From: Rhodoferax sp.
GTDB taxonomy: Bacteria > Pseudomonadota > Gammaproteobacteria > Burkholderiales > Burkholderiaceae_C
Length of the DNA: 64,000 bases
NCBI RefSeq assembly: GCF_030653815.1
Contig: NZ_JAURYQ010000029.1
Coordinates: 53,193 to 117,192, forward strand
Reading direction: 5' to 3'
The position numbers and the translations under genes were made by a program. Position 1 is the stretch's first letter; the number at the start of each line of letters is the position of its first letter. Positions 30,051 through 39,453 of the stretch are shown here, in pieces. Under the pieces are notes generated by a model. That model saw only the letters and a list, made by a program, of their open reading frames with translations, was not told the origin of the DNA and did no database searches.

Positions 30051-30832
30051 TGATTCAAAATAGCCCAACTCTGCTGGAGGTGCGCGGCCTGCGCGCCAGC
30101 ATCAATGGCACCGAAATACTCAAAGGCCTGGACTTCACCGTCAAGCGCGGCGAAGTGCACGCCATCATGGGGCCCAACGGCTCGGGCAAGAGCACGTTTG
30201 CCAAGGTGCTGGCGGGCCACACGGCCTACGACGTGACGGGTGGCGAGGTGCTGTTCGAGGGCAAGAACCTGCTCGAGATGGCCCCTGAAATGCGGGCCCG
30301 TGCCGGCGTGTTTCTGGCCTTTCAGTACCCGATCGAAATCCCCGGTGTTGGCAACAGCCAGTTTTTGCGCTTGGCCTACAACACGGTGCAGGCCGAGCGC
30401 GGCCAAGAGGAGCTGGACCCGCTGGAGTTTGATGACCTGGTGCGCGAGAAGATGAAATTGCTCGAAATGAGCCCCGATTTTCTGCAACGCAGCGTCAACG
30501 AAGGCTTCTCCGGCGGCGAGAAAAAACGCAACGAGATTCTGCAAATGGCACTGCTGGCGCCCAGCCTGGCCATCCTTGATGAGACCGATTCGGGACTGGA
30601 CATTGACGCGCTGCGCGTGGTCTCTCAAGGTGTGAACCACCTGGCCAGCAAGGACAACGCCATGGTGCTGGTCACGCATTACCAGCGCCTGCTGAACTAC
30701 ATCGTGCCCGACTTTGTGCATGTGATGAGCGCGGGGCGCATCATCCGCACCGGCGGCAAGGAACTGGCGCTCGAACTGGAAGAACGCGGCTACGACTGGA
30801 TTGAAGCCGAGGCCGCCGGAGTGCTGGCATGA
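30047..30832 (+). CDS. sufC: Fe-S cluster assembly ATPase SufC
   Basis: 261 aa. ABC-type ATPase that drives conformational change in the SufBCD scaffold. Walker A is [16 protein letters not shown], the signature is [16 protein letters not shown], Walker B is [14 protein letters not shown] and the switch His is in [10 protein letters not shown]. Two adjacent ATG codons open the gene; the first overlaps the sufB stop, and the gene ends in an ATGA overlap with sufD. Confidence 0.97.
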   Translation: MMIQNSPTLLEVRGLRASINGTEILKGLDFTVKRGEVHAIMGPNGSGKSTFAKVLAGHTAYDVTGGEVLFEGKNLLEMAPEMRARAGVFLAFQYPIEIPGVGNSQFLRLAYNTVQAERGQEELDPLEFDDLVREKMKLLEMSPDFLQRSVNEGFSGGEKKRNEILQMALLAPSLAILDETDSGLDIDALRVVSQGVNHLASKDNAMVLVTHYQRLLNYIVPDFVHVMSAGRIIRTGGKELALELEERGYDWIEAEAAGVLA

Positions 30833-32154
30833 GCAGCGGCACCGCATTGGCCACCGACGAAGGTGTGTTGGGACGCCTGCTCGCCAGCCTGACACTGCCG
30901 CCGGGCAGCGCCGCCCCGAGCCAGCCGGACTGGCTCAAGACCCTGCGCAGCCAAGCGCTGGAGCGCGCAGGCACACTCAGGCTGCCCAACACCCATGACG
31001 AGGCTTGGCGCTTTACCCCGCTGGCCAAGTTTTCCAGCCAGTCGTTTCAGCCGCTGCGCGCACCCACCGTCTTGCAGCCCGACGACATCGCCCATCTGAC
31101 CCTTCCGGAAGCCACAACGCGGCTGGTGTTTGTCGACGGTCTCTATGCGCCACAGCTCTCCAGCACCCGCCCCGAGACAGGTCTGGTGCTTGGCACGCTG
31201 GATGCCATGCTGGTCACCCAGGCGCCTAGCCTGGAAGCGCATCTGGGTCAGCACGCCAATGCGGACACCTTGTTTGCCGCACTCAACACCGCTTTTCTGC
31301 AAGACGCTGCCGTGCTGGTCGTGCCGCGTGACAGCGTGCTGGCCGCCCCCGTGCATGTGCAGTTCATTTCGACCCAGCCCGGGGTCGCCAGCCACCCGCG
31401 CCTGTTGCTGGTGGCCGGTGCCTGCAGCCAGCTAACCGTGATTGAAGACTACGTGGCACTGCACGCCGGCAGTTATTTCACCAACGCTGTGGCCGAAGTG
31501 GTACTGCAAGCCCATGCACAAGTCACCCATGTGCGCCTGCAGCGCGAGAGTGCGCAGGCCTTTCACCTGGCCAGCTGCGCGGTGTCGCTCGGCGCTGCCA
31601 GCCGCTACCAATCGGTCGGCATCAGCCTGGGCGCTCAGATTTCGCGGCTCGATCTCAGCGTGCGGCACACCGCCGAGGGCGCGCAGTGCACCCTCAACGG
31701 CCTGGCGCTGATCAGCGGCGAACAGCTGGCAGACACCCACAGCTTTATCGACCACGCCAAGCCGCACGGCACCAGCCGCCAGTTGCACAAATGCATTGTG
31801 GGTGGCACGGCGCACGCGGTGTTCAATGGCCAGGTGATGGTGCGCCCCGGCGCGCAACAGACCGATTCGGCGCAGTCCAGCCGCAACCTGCTGCTCTCGA
31901 AACAAGCGCAGGTCAACACCCAGCCGCAGCTCGAAATTTTTGCCGACGACGTGAAGTGCACCCACGGTGCCACCGTGGGCCAGCTTGACAGCGAAGAAGT
32001 GTTTTACCTGCAAAGCCGCGGCCTCTCAGAAGGGGTGGCGCGCAATCTGCTCACCTATGCCTTTGGCGCCGAAATCATCAACCACATTCCGGTCGCTTCA
32101 CTGCGCCAGCAGCTGGAGCAAACGGTGCTGGAACAAACCACGGGCCAGCCATGA
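30829..32154 (+). CDS. sufD: Fe-S cluster assembly protein SufD
   Basis: 441 aa. SufD pairs with SufB in the scaffold and helps iron entry. The N-terminal part has [15 protein letters not shown], the family's W-R-x-T motif. The beta-helix core ends with [18 protein letters not shown] and [17 protein letters not shown], the strongly conserved SufD end with its His. The start overlaps sufC, and the end overlaps sufS by ATGA. Confidence 0.95.
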   Translation: MSSGTALATDEGVLGRLLASLTLPPGSAAPSQPDWLKTLRSQALERAGTLRLPNTHDEAWRFTPLAKFSSQSFQPLRAPTVLQPDDIAHLTLPEATTRLVFVDGLYAPQLSSTRPETGLVLGTLDAMLVTQAPSLEAHLGQHANADTLFAALNTAFLQDAAVLVVPRDSVLAAPVHVQFISTQPGVASHPRLLLVAGACSQLTVIEDYVALHAGSYFTNAVAEVVLQAHAQVTHVRLQRESAQAFHLASCAVSLGAASRYQSVGISLGAQISRLDLSVRHTAEGAQCTLNGLALISGEQLADTHSFIDHAKPHGTSRQLHKCIVGGTAHAVFNGQVMVRPGAQQTDSAQSSRNLLLSKQAQVNTQPQLEIFADDVKCTHGATVGQLDSEEVFYLQSRGLSEGVARNLLTYAFGAEIINHIPVASLRQQLEQTVLEQTTGQP

Positions 32155-33401
32155 GCCACCCACCCACCCCCGTTGCGCCCGTCGCCTTTGACGTGGCCCG
32201 CATTCGCGCCGACTTTCCCATCCTCCAATTGGCCGTGGCGGGCAAGCCGCTGGTCTACCTGGACAACGCGGCCTCGAGCCAGATGCCGCAAGCGGTGATC
32301 GACCGGCTGGTGCGTTACCAGACCCATGAGCACGCCAACATCCACCGCGCGGTGCATTATTTGTCCGAGACCGCGACGGCCGCCTACGAGGCGGCGCGTG
32401 TCACGCTGCAGCGCTTCATCAACGCGGCCGAGGCGCGCGAGGTGATCTTCACCAGCGGCACCACCGAGGGCATCAACCTGGTGGCGCAGAGCTGGGGCCG
32501 CCAGAACATCAAGGCGGGCGACGAAATCATCTTGACCGTGCTGGAGCACCACTCGAACATCGTGCCCTGGCAAATGCTGGCGACTGACAAAGGCGCCACG
32601 ATCCGCGTGGTACCGATGAACGACGCCGGCGAGCTACAACTGGATGCCTATGAGGCGCTGTTCAACGAACACACCCGCCTGGTCAGCGTCGGCCATGTCT
32701 CGAACGCGCTGGGCAGCATCCACCCGGTGAAAGAAATGATTGCCTTCGCCCACGCCCACGGTGTGCCGGTGCTGGTCGACGGCGCGCAGGCCGCGCCGCA
32801 CCTGGCGGTGGACGTGCAGGAGCTGGATTGTGATTTTTATGTGTTCTCGGGCCACAAGCTGTGCGGGCCGACCGGCATCGGCATCTTGTACGGCCGCGCC
32901 GCGCTACTGGAAGCCATGCCGCCATTCAAGGGCGGTGGCGACATGATTCACACCGTGAGCTTTGAGAAAACCACCTACGCCCCGATCCCGAACAAGTTCG
33001 AGGCCGGCACGCCGCCGATTGCCGCCGCCATCGGGCTGGGCGCCGCCGTGGACTACCTCAACACCATCGGCATGGCCACCATTGCTGCGCATGAGCATGC
33101 CCTGCTGCGTGATGCCACCGAGCAACTGGCCGCAACGCCCGGCGTGCGCCTGCTGGGCACGGCGCAGCACAAGGCGGCGGTGCTGTCCTTTGTGCTGCAG
33201 GGCATTCACCCGCACGACGTCGGCACCCTGCTCAACCAGGAAGGTGTGGCGGTGCGCACCGGCCACCATTGCGCCCAGCCGCTGATGGCGCGCCTGGGTG
33301 TGGCCGCCACCTCGCGCGCATCGTTTGCGTTTTACAACACCCACGCCGATGTCGACGCCCTGGTGGCCGGCATCCGCACGGTTCAAAAGGTGTTCGCATG
33401 A
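32151..33401 (+). CDS. sufS: Cysteine desulfurase SufS
   Basis: 416 aa. PLP enzyme that takes sulfur from cysteine as a persulfide for cluster assembly. The PLP lysine is in DFYVFSGHKLCGPTGIG, preceded by the PLP-binding DGAQAAPH. The N-terminal YLDNAASSQMPQAV is typical, and the persulfide Cys is in RTGHHCAQPLM, the type II (SufS) short-loop form. It overlaps both neighbours by ATGA. Its sulfur acceptor here is probably SufU, as no sufE is present in the operon. Confidence 0.96.
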   Translation: MSHPPTPVAPVAFDVARIRADFPILQLAVAGKPLVYLDNAASSQMPQAVIDRLVRYQTHEHANIHRAVHYLSETATAAYEAARVTLQRFINAAEAREVIFTSGTTEGINLVAQSWGRQNIKAGDEIILTVLEHHSNIVPWQMLATDKGATIRVVPMNDAGELQLDAYEALFNEHTRLVSVGHVSNALGSIHPVKEMIAFAHAHGVPVLVDGAQAAPHLAVDVQELDCDFYVFSGHKLCGPTGIGILYGRAALLEAMPPFKGGGDMIHTVSFEKTTYAPIPNKFEAGTPPIAAAIGLGAAVDYLNTIGMATIAAHEHALLRDATEQLAATPGVRLLGTAQHKAAVLSFVLQGIHPHDVGTLLNQEGVAVRTGHHCAQPLMARLGVAATSRASFAFYNTHADVDALVAGIRTVQKVFA

Positions 33402-33886
33402 GCGCAGATCCCAAAGCCCTGTACCAGGAGGTGATCCTGGACCACAACCGCAAACCGCGCAACTACGGCGAGCTGAGCGACGCCAGCCACCATGCCGAAG
33501 GTGTCAATCCGCTGTGTGGCGACCACATCCACCTGGCACTCGACATCCAGGACGACACCATCACGCGCATCGCCTTTCACGGTGAATCGTGCGCCATTTG
33601 CAAGGCCTCGGCGTCGATGATGACCACGATGGTCAAAGGCAAACACACGGACCAGGCCAAGACCCTGATCCACGAATTTGTCGACATGGCCACCGGCCGC
33701 ATGGCCGCCGAGGCCAGCCCGCACATCGGCCGGCTGGCGGTGTTTTCAGGCATCAGCGCGCTGCCGATGCGCGTCAAATGCGCGATCCTGCCATGGCACA
33801 CCTTGCAGGCGGCTTTTCATGCCGAGGCCCGCACCTCGACCGAGGCCGACGCCGACCCGATGCAGACCCCGCTGGGCGATGCCTGA
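33398..33886 (+). CDS. sufU: SufU-type sulfur transfer / scaffold protein
   Basis: 162 aa from ATG 33398, overlapping the sufS stop (ATGA); a longer frame upstream is the sufS shadow. Conserved SufU residues are visible: VNPLCGDHIHLAL (Cys and Asp), ESCAICKASASMMT (second Cys) and MRVKCAILPWHTL (third Cys). In known systems zinc-bound SufU accepts the persulfide from SufS. It replaces the SufE normally found in proteobacterial suf operons. Confidence 0.92.
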   Translation: MSADPKALYQEVILDHNRKPRNYGELSDASHHAEGVNPLCGDHIHLALDIQDDTITRIAFHGESCAICKASASMMTTMVKGKHTDQAKTLIHEFVDMATGRMAAEASPHIGRLAVFSGISALPMRVKCAILPWHTLQAAFHAEARTSTEADADPMQTPLGDA

Positions 33887-33919
33887 GGCGCACGGCCCAA
33901 CCCACCGGACCCCACCACC

Positions 33920-34480
33920 ATGCCCAAAATTGTTGACATCGATGCAACCCCCAACCCGAATGCGCGCAAATTTTTGTTGCGCGAACCGCTGAGCTGGGGC
34001 ATTGCGCATTCGTATGAAAACGCCGAGCAGGCGCAGGGTGATGCACTGGCCAGCGCGCTGTTTGCCATTCCCCATGTGTCCAACGTTTTCTATATCGACA
34101 GCTGGCTCACGGTCACGCAAGACGGCCAGGCTGACTGGGACCCGTTGTTGCGCGAGATTGCCGTACCGGTGCGTGCCGCACCCGCCGCCACTGCGCAGTC
34201 GGCGGCCGCTGTGTTTGCCGCACGCGCCAGCGTGGCCGACCTGAGCCCGGAGGACAAACAGCGCCTGGACGACATCGAGCTGCTGCTCGACCAGCAGATC
34301 CGGCCCTACCTGCAAAGTGATGGCGGCGACCTGCATGTGCTGTCCTTGTCGGGCAATCAACTCGTGGTGCATTACCAGGGGGCGTGCGGCACCTGCCCGA
34401 GTTCGATTTCCGGCACGCTGCAGGGCATTCAGAATCTGCTGCACACGCTGGAGCCCGACCTCGAAGTGATTGCCGCCTGA
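33920..34480 (+). CDS. NifU-like Fe-S carrier (Nfu) with N- and C-terminal Nfu domains
   Basis: 186 aa. The N-terminal domain (1-90; TPNPNARKFLLREPL, VSNVFYIDSWLTVT) is the Nfu-N fold. The C-terminal NifU domain (about 115-186; LDQQIRPYLQSDGGDLHVL) holds the cluster-binding CxxC in GACGTCPSS. It probably carries assembled clusters from the Suf scaffold to target proteins. It lies 33 bases after sufU, so the seven-gene suf set is complete before the regulator. Confidence 0.9.
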   Translation: MPKIVDIDATPNPNARKFLLREPLSWGIAHSYENAEQAQGDALASALFAIPHVSNVFYIDSWLTVTQDGQADWDPLLREIAVPVRAAPAATAQSAAAVFAARASVADLSPEDKQRLDDIELLLDQQIRPYLQSDGGDLHVLSLSGNQLVVHYQGACGTCPSSISGTLQGIQNLLHTLEPDLEVIAA

Positions 34481-34517
34481 TGCCACACGGCCCCACACGG
34501 ACTACCGGAAGACCCCT

Positions 34518-34982
34518 ATGCGCCTGACCACCATGAGCGACTACGCGATGCGCCTGCTGATGCACGTCGGACAGCACCCCGGGCGCCTGTGCACCATTGC
34601 GGAGGTGGCACGCGCGCATGACATTTCCGAGGCGCACCTGACCAAGATCACGCACCAGCTGGCGCTGGCGGGGTGGCTTGCGACCGTGCGCGGCAAGGGC
34701 GGCGGCATGCGCCTGGCGGCACCGCCTCAACACATCGGGCTGGGTGCCGTGGTGCGCAGCATCGAGCCGGATTTCAACCTGGTGGCGTGTCTGGCCCCGG
34801 ACAGCAGCTGCCAGTTGGCCAGCAGTTGCCACCTGACCGGCATCATCAACGGCGCGCTGCAGAGCTTCATGCAATACCTGGACCGTTACACGCTGGCAGA
34901 CCTGCTGGCACCCGTTGCCCCGGCCGGCGACCAGGTGCTGCCGCTGAACTTTCACAAACACACCAAGCTGGCCACACCGTGA
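34518..34982 (+). CDS. Rrf2-family Fe-S regulator, NsrR-like
   Basis: 154 aa from ATG 34518 (MRLTTMSDYAMRLLMHVG); a frame 16 codons longer begins inside nfu. The winged helix-turn-helix contains TIAEVARAHDISEAHLTKI and the wing TVRGKGGGMRLA, very close to NsrR. Three cysteines, C-x6-C-x5-C in ACLAPDSSCQLASSCHL, could ligate a [4Fe-4S] or [2Fe-2S] cluster as in NsrR and IscR. It ends the suf operon, and an NsrR-type palindrome lies at the operon's promoter. It therefore probably senses nitric oxide or cluster status and represses suf in feedback (inference). Confidence 0.88.
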   Translation: MRLTTMSDYAMRLLMHVGQHPGRLCTIAEVARAHDISEAHLTKITHQLALAGWLATVRGKGGGMRLAAPPQHIGLGAVVRSIEPDFNLVACLAPDSSCQLASSCHLTGIINGALQSFMQYLDRYTLADLLAPVAPAGDQVLPLNFHKHTKLATP

Positions 34983-35015
34983 TGCCATTTCTTGGCACTC
35001 CCATTTCCTTTCCCC

Positions 35016-36254
35016 ATGATCCAAAAATCCATTGCCCTGTCGGTCCCGAAAAGTGCGCTCAAAGCCGTTTTGCTGGAGGGTGTTCACCCCTCCGCCGTGG
35101 AGTCGCTGCAACAGGCCGGCTACACCCGCATCGTGACCCACGCCAAGGCGCTCGCGGGCGACGAACTGCAGGCAGCGCTGCTTGACGCCCACTTTGTCGG
35201 CATCCGCTCACGCACCCAGCTCAGCGCCGACGTGCTGCAACAGGCGCAGCAACTGGTGGCCATTGGCTGTTTTTGCATCGGCACCAACCAGGTCGACCTG
35301 AAAGCCGCCACGCGCCTGGGGCTGCCAGTTTTCAACGCGCCGTTTTCCAACACCCGCAGCGTGGCCGAACTGGTGCTGGCGCAGATCATCATGCTGATGC
35401 GTGGCATCCCTGAAAAAAACGCCATCCTGCACCGCGGCGGCTGGGTCAAGAGCGCGGCCGACTCGTATGAAGTGCGCGGCAAGACGCTGGGCATCATCGG
35501 CTACGGCCACATTGGCACGCAGATTGGTGTGCTGGCCGAACAGCTGGGCATGCGCGTGTTGTTTACCGACATCGAGGCCAAGCTGCCGCTGGGCAATGCG
35601 CAGGCCATGAGCCTGGAGGCGCTGCTGGGGGCGGCCGACGTGGTCAGCCTGCATGTGCCGGAAACCCCCGAGACCGCGGGCATGATCGGCGCGGCGCAAC
35701 TGGCCGCCATGAAACCCGGCAGCCACCTGATCAATGCCTCGCGCGGCAGCGTGGTCGACATCGACGCGCTGGCCGCGGCGCTGCAAAGCCGCCATCTGCA
35801 CGGCGCCGCGATCGACGTTTTTCCAGTCGAGCCGCGAGGCAACGATTCGGCCTTTGTCTCGCCGCTCACGCGTTTTGACAACGTGATCCTGACGCCGCAC
35901 ATTGGCGGCTCGACGCTGGAGGCGCAAGTCAACATCGGCACCGAAGTTGCTGCCAAGCTGATTCGCTACAGCAGCAACGGCTCCACCACCTCGGCCGTCA
36001 ATTTTCCTGAAGTGGCGCTGCCAGCGCACACCGGGCGCAGCCGCTTGCTGCACATTCACCGCAACGTGCCCGGCGTGCTGGCGCAGGTCAACGAGCGGCT
36101 CTCGAAGGCGGGCATCAACATTGCCGCGCAATACCTCAGCACCAACGAAACCGTGGGCTACGTGGTGATCGACGTCGACAGCACCGCCAGCCGGGCCGCG
36201 CTGGATCAGCTTTGTGCCGTGCCAGACACCATTCGCTGCCGCGTTCTTTACTGA
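35016..36254 (+). CDS. serA: D-3-phosphoglycerate dehydrogenase
   Basis: 412 aa from ATG 35016; a TTG at 34992 is possible but less likely. It catalyses the first step of serine synthesis. The NAD-binding loop is LGIIGYGHIGTQIG near residue 155, the catalytic Arg is in INASRGSVVDI, Glu in VFPVEPRG and His in LTPHIGGST. A C-terminal ACT domain (about 340-412; LLHIHRNVPGVLAQV) is the serine feedback site. The length matches E. coli SerA (410 aa). It follows the suf operon on the same strand and is convergent with valS. Confidence 0.95.
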   Translation: MIQKSIALSVPKSALKAVLLEGVHPSAVESLQQAGYTRIVTHAKALAGDELQAALLDAHFVGIRSRTQLSADVLQQAQQLVAIGCFCIGTNQVDLKAATRLGLPVFNAPFSNTRSVAELVLAQIIMLMRGIPEKNAILHRGGWVKSAADSYEVRGKTLGIIGYGHIGTQIGVLAEQLGMRVLFTDIEAKLPLGNAQAMSLEALLGAADVVSLHVPETPETAGMIGAAQLAAMKPGSHLINASRGSVVDIDALAAALQSRHLHGAAIDVFPVEPRGNDSAFVSPLTRFDNVILTPHIGGSTLEAQVNIGTEVAAKLIRYSSNGSTTSAVNFPEVALPAHTGRSRLLHIHRNVPGVLAQVNERLSKAGINIAAQYLSTNETVGYVVIDVDSTASRAALDQLCAVPDTIRCRVLY

Positions 36255-36279
36255 GGCAGACCGCAGCGAGCCAGCCGCG

Positions 36280-39200
36280 TCAGCCCAGCCGCGCCAGCTG
36301 GTCCCCGACCTTGGCCACGGTGGCCTCAAAGTCGGCCAGGCGCTTGCGCTCCTGCTCGATCACGGCGGCGGGCGCACGCGCCACAAAGGATTCGTTGCCG
36401 AGCTTGCCGTGGGCCTTGACGATTTCGCCCTCCAGCCGCGCGAGCTCCTTGCCCAGGCGCGCTTTTTCGGCGGCCACGTCGATCTCCATGAACAGGCAGA
36501 TGCGCGCCTCGCCCACCACGGCCACCGGCGCGGCTTGCGCGGCGGCGGCCCAGGCGGCCTCGTCTTCGAACACACGCACTTCGCTGAGCTTGGCCAGCGC
36601 CTGCAGCACCGGCGCGGCTTGTGTCATGAACGCCGCCTCGGCGGCAGAGCCGGCAATGGCAAACAGCGGCAGGCGCGTGGCCGGTGACACACTCATTTCA
36701 CCGCGCAGGTTGCGACACGCGTCCACCAATTGCTTGAGTTTGGCCACATGGGCAATCGCCGCTTCGTCAATGCGCTCGGGCTGACTCACCGGGTAGGCGG
36801 CAATGGCCACCGAGGGGCCGGCACGACCCGCCACCGGGGCAATCTTTTGCCACAGTTCTTCGGTCACAAACGGGATGATCGGGTGCGCCAGGCGCTGGAT
36901 GGTCTCCAGGGTGCGGATCAACGTGCGGCGCGTGGCGCGTTGCTGTGCTTCATTGCCCTGCTGGATCTGCACCTTGGCGATTTCCAGGTACCAGTCGCAG
37001 AACTCGTTCCAGACAAAGTCGTAAAGGGTGCTGGCCACGTTGTCGAGGCGGTAGTCGGCAAAACCCTGGGCCACCTGGGCTTCGACCTTTTGCAGCAGGG
37101 AGACGATCCAGCGGTCGGCCGCGCTAAAACTCAGGTAACTGGTGCCCGCTTCGCACTCGGCTGCCGTGTGCTCTTTCAAGCCGCAGTCCTGCCCTTCGCA
37201 GTTCATCAGCACAAAGCGGCTGGCGTTCCAGAGCTTGTTGCAGAAGTTGCGGTAGCCTTCGCAGCGTTTGGCGTCGAAGTTGATGGAGCGGCCGAGCGAG
37301 GCCAGCGAGGCAAAGGTGAAGCGCAGCGCGTCTGCGCCAAAGGCCGGAATGCCCGCCGGGAATTCCTTTTCGGTGTTCTTGCGCACCTGGGGCGCGGTCT
37401 CGGGCTTGCGCAGGCCCTCGGCGCGCTTGACCAGCAGTTCGGGCAGGCCGATGCCGTCGATCAGGTCGACCGGGTCCAGCACATTGCCCTCGCTCTTGCT
37501 CATCTTGTGGCCCTGGGCGTCGCGCACCAGGCCGTGGATGTAAACGTGTTTGAACGGCACCTGGCCGGTGAAATGGGTAGTCATCATGATCATCCGGGCG
37601 ACCCAGAAGAAGATGATGTCGTAGCCGGTGACGAGAACGCTGCTGGGCAGGTAGAGGTCAATGTCGTTCAGGCTGTTGGTGTTGGCCCCGCTTCCGGCCG
37701 AGCCGGAACCGCCCTTGCTCATACTCGCTGCGCTCGCCAAATCGCTGCGTCCGGTCCCGACTCGCCCGGAAGCTGCATCGTCGCGCCCGAGCCCGCCTTG
37801 CCCCAGCGCTGCGTTGCTGGTTTCGGGCCAGCCCATGGTGCTGAACGGCACCAGTGCGCTGGAGTACCAGGTGTCGAGCACATCCTCGTCGCGCTTGAGG
37901 GTTTTGCCAGGGGCTTGCGCCTGCGCGTCCGCCTCGTTGCGCGCCACGTAAACCTTGCCGTCTTCGTCGTACCAGGCCGGAATCTGGTGGCCCCACCAGA
38001 GCTGGCGGCTGATGCACCAGTCCTGGATGTTGTTCATCCACTGGTTGTAGGTGTTGACCCAGTTCTCGGGCACGAACTTGACCTGGCCGGACTGCACCGC
38101 GTCGATGGCTTTTTGGGTGATGGATTTGCCGGTGGGGTCTTGTTCAGACACTTTCGACATCGCCACAAACCACTGGTCGGTCAGCATCGGCTCGATGACC
38201 TGGCCGGTGCGGGCGCAGCGCGGCACCATCAGTTTGTGCTTCTTGATCTCGACCATCAGTTCGAGCGCCTGCAGGTCCTTGACGATCTGCTTGCGCGCTG
38301 CAAAACGGTCCATGCCGACATAGGCTGCTGGTGCATTGGCTTCAATCTTGGCGTCCAGCGTCAGCACACAGATCATCGGCAACTTGTGGCGCTGGCCCAC
38401 CGCGTAGTCGTTCTGGTCGTGCGCGGGGGTCACTTTCACCACACCGGTGCCAAAGGCCTTGTCGACATAGTCGTCGGCGATGATCGGAATGGTGCGGTCA
38501 CACAGCGGCAGCGTGACGTGTTGGCCGATCAGGTGGGCGTAACGCTCGTCCTCGGGGTGCACCATGGCCGCCACGTCGCCGAGCATGGTCTCCGGGCGCG
38601 TGGTGGCCACCACCAGACCGGGCGCCAGTTCGCCATTGACCAGCTGCGGACCATCGGCAAACGGGTACAGGATGTGCCACAGACTGCCGTCTTCCTCTTC
38701 GCTTTCCACTTCCAGGTCAGACACGGCGCTCATCAGCACCGGGTCCCAATTCACCAGGCGCTTGCCACGGTAAATCAGGCCTTGCTCGTACAGACGCACA
38801 AAGGTTTCGGTCACCGTTTTGGACAGCTTGGGGTCCATCGTGAAGTACTCGCGGCTCCAGTCCACGCTGTCGCCCATGCGGCGCATTTGGGTGGTGATGG
38901 TGTTGCCTGACTTTTCTTTCCACTCCCAGACCTTGCTCACGAAGTTTTTGCGTGCTTCCGCCGGGGTCGGGCCCATATCGTGGCGGCTGATGCCTGCGGC
39001 TTGCAGCTGGCGTTCCACCACGATCTGCGTGGCAATGCCGGCATGGTCGGTGCCCGGAATCCATGCCGTGTTGAAGCCCTTCATGCGGTGGTAACGCGTC
39101 AGGCTGTCCATGATGGTCTGGTTGAACGCGTGCCCCATGTGCAGCGTGCCAGTCACATTGGGCGGCGGCAGCTGGATGCAGAAATTGTCGCCGCGCGCGG

Positions 39201-39351
39201 CAGCCTCCGCGCTAGGCTGGCCGGTACCGCGTGCACCGGCGATGCCGTAACCGCGCTTTTCCCACTCGGGCCCCCAATGCGCCTCCAGCGCGGCGGGTTC
39301 AAACGATTTGGACAGGCTGCTGAGGCCGGGTTGCTGAATGGAGTCGGTCAT
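36280..39351 (-). CDS. valS: Valyl-tRNA synthetase (with in-frame insert)
   Basis: 1023 aa from ATG 39351; an upstream TTG at 39363 is also open. Class I synthetase signatures are present: [17 protein letters not shown] (HIGH) and [13 protein letters not shown] (KMSKS). The editing domain contains [12 protein letters not shown]-terminal coiled-coil tRNA-binding arm ([20 protein letters not shown], cut here) ends the protein. Between [10 protein letters not shown] and [11 protein letters not shown], where other ValRS have only a few residues, there is an extra segment of about 45 residues rich in Gly, Ser and Ala, described as a separate feature. Confidence 0.96.
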   Translation of the reverse strand: MTDSIQQPGLSSLSKSFEPAALEAHWGPEWEKRGYGIAGARGTGQPSAEAAARGDNFCIQLPPPNVTGTLHMGHAFNQTIMDSLTRYHRMKGFNTAWIPGTDHAGIATQIVVERQLQAAGISRHDMGPTPAEARKNFVSKVWEWKEKSGNTITTQMRRMGDSVDWSREYFTMDPKLSKTVTETFVRLYEQGLIYRGKRLVNWDPVLMSAVSDLEVESEEEDGSLWHILYPFADGPQLVNGELAPGLVVATTRPETMLGDVAAMVHPEDERYAHLIGQHVTLPLCDRTIPIIADDYVDKAFGTGVVKVTPAHDQNDYAVGQRHKLPMICVLTLDAKIEANAPAAYVGMDRFAARKQIVKDLQALELMVEIKKHKLMVPRCARTGQVIEPMLTDQWFVAMSKVSEQDPTGKSITQKAIDAVQSGQVKFVPENWVNTYNQWMNNIQDWCISRQLWWGHQIPAWYDEDGKVYVARNEADAQAQAPGKTLKRDEDVLDTWYSSALVPFSTMGWPETSNAALGQGGLGRDDAASGRVGTGRSDLASAASMSKGGSGSAGSGANTNSLNDIDLYLPSSVLVTGYDIIFFWVARMIMMTTHFTGQVPFKHVYIHGLVRDAQGHKMSKSEGNVLDPVDLIDGIGLPELLVKRAEGLRKPETAPQVRKNTEKEFPAGIPAFGADALRFTFASLASLGRSINFDAKRCEGYRNFCNKLWNASRFVLMNCEGQDCGLKEHTAAECEAGTSYLSFSAADRWIVSLLQKVEAQVAQGFADYRLDNVASTLYDFVWNEFCDWYLEIAKVQIQQGNEAQQRATRRTLIRTLETIQRLAHPIIPFVTEELWQKIAPVAGRAGPSVAIAAYPVSQPERIDEAAIAHVAKLKQLVDACRNLRGEMSVSPATRLPLFAIAGSAAEAAFMTQAAPVLQALAKLSEVRVFEDEAAWAAAAQAAPVAVVGEARICLFMEIDVAAEKARLGKELARLEGEIVKAHGKLGNESFVARAPAAVIEQERKRLADFEATVAKVGDQLARLG
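37672..37815 (-). repeat. Repeat-like in-frame insertion inside valS
   Basis: About 144 bases encoding a low-complexity segment ([20 protein letters not shown], then [19 protein letters not shown]) break a normally short loop of ValRS. The DNA contains a perfect palindrome TTCCGGC-CGA-GCCGGAA (37692-37708) and a nearby CTCGCTGCGCTCGCC motif. Palindromic content, frame preservation and loop location recall protein-invading palindromic elements. No second copy was seen in this window. Confidence 0.5.
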
Positions 39352-39453
39352 GGGAGAGGTCAATCAATGACGAACGGCGCCCAACAGGCGCCGCTCAAGG
39401 TAAAAGGAGGGGCTGGTCGGGATTTTACCGAGCCAGCCTCAGGCCACTCGAGT

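Noticed and set aside
36730..38910. 726-residue plus-strand frame antisense to valS
   Set aside because: Same cause; the minus strand encodes a full valyl-tRNA synthetase with HIGH and KMSKS motifs.
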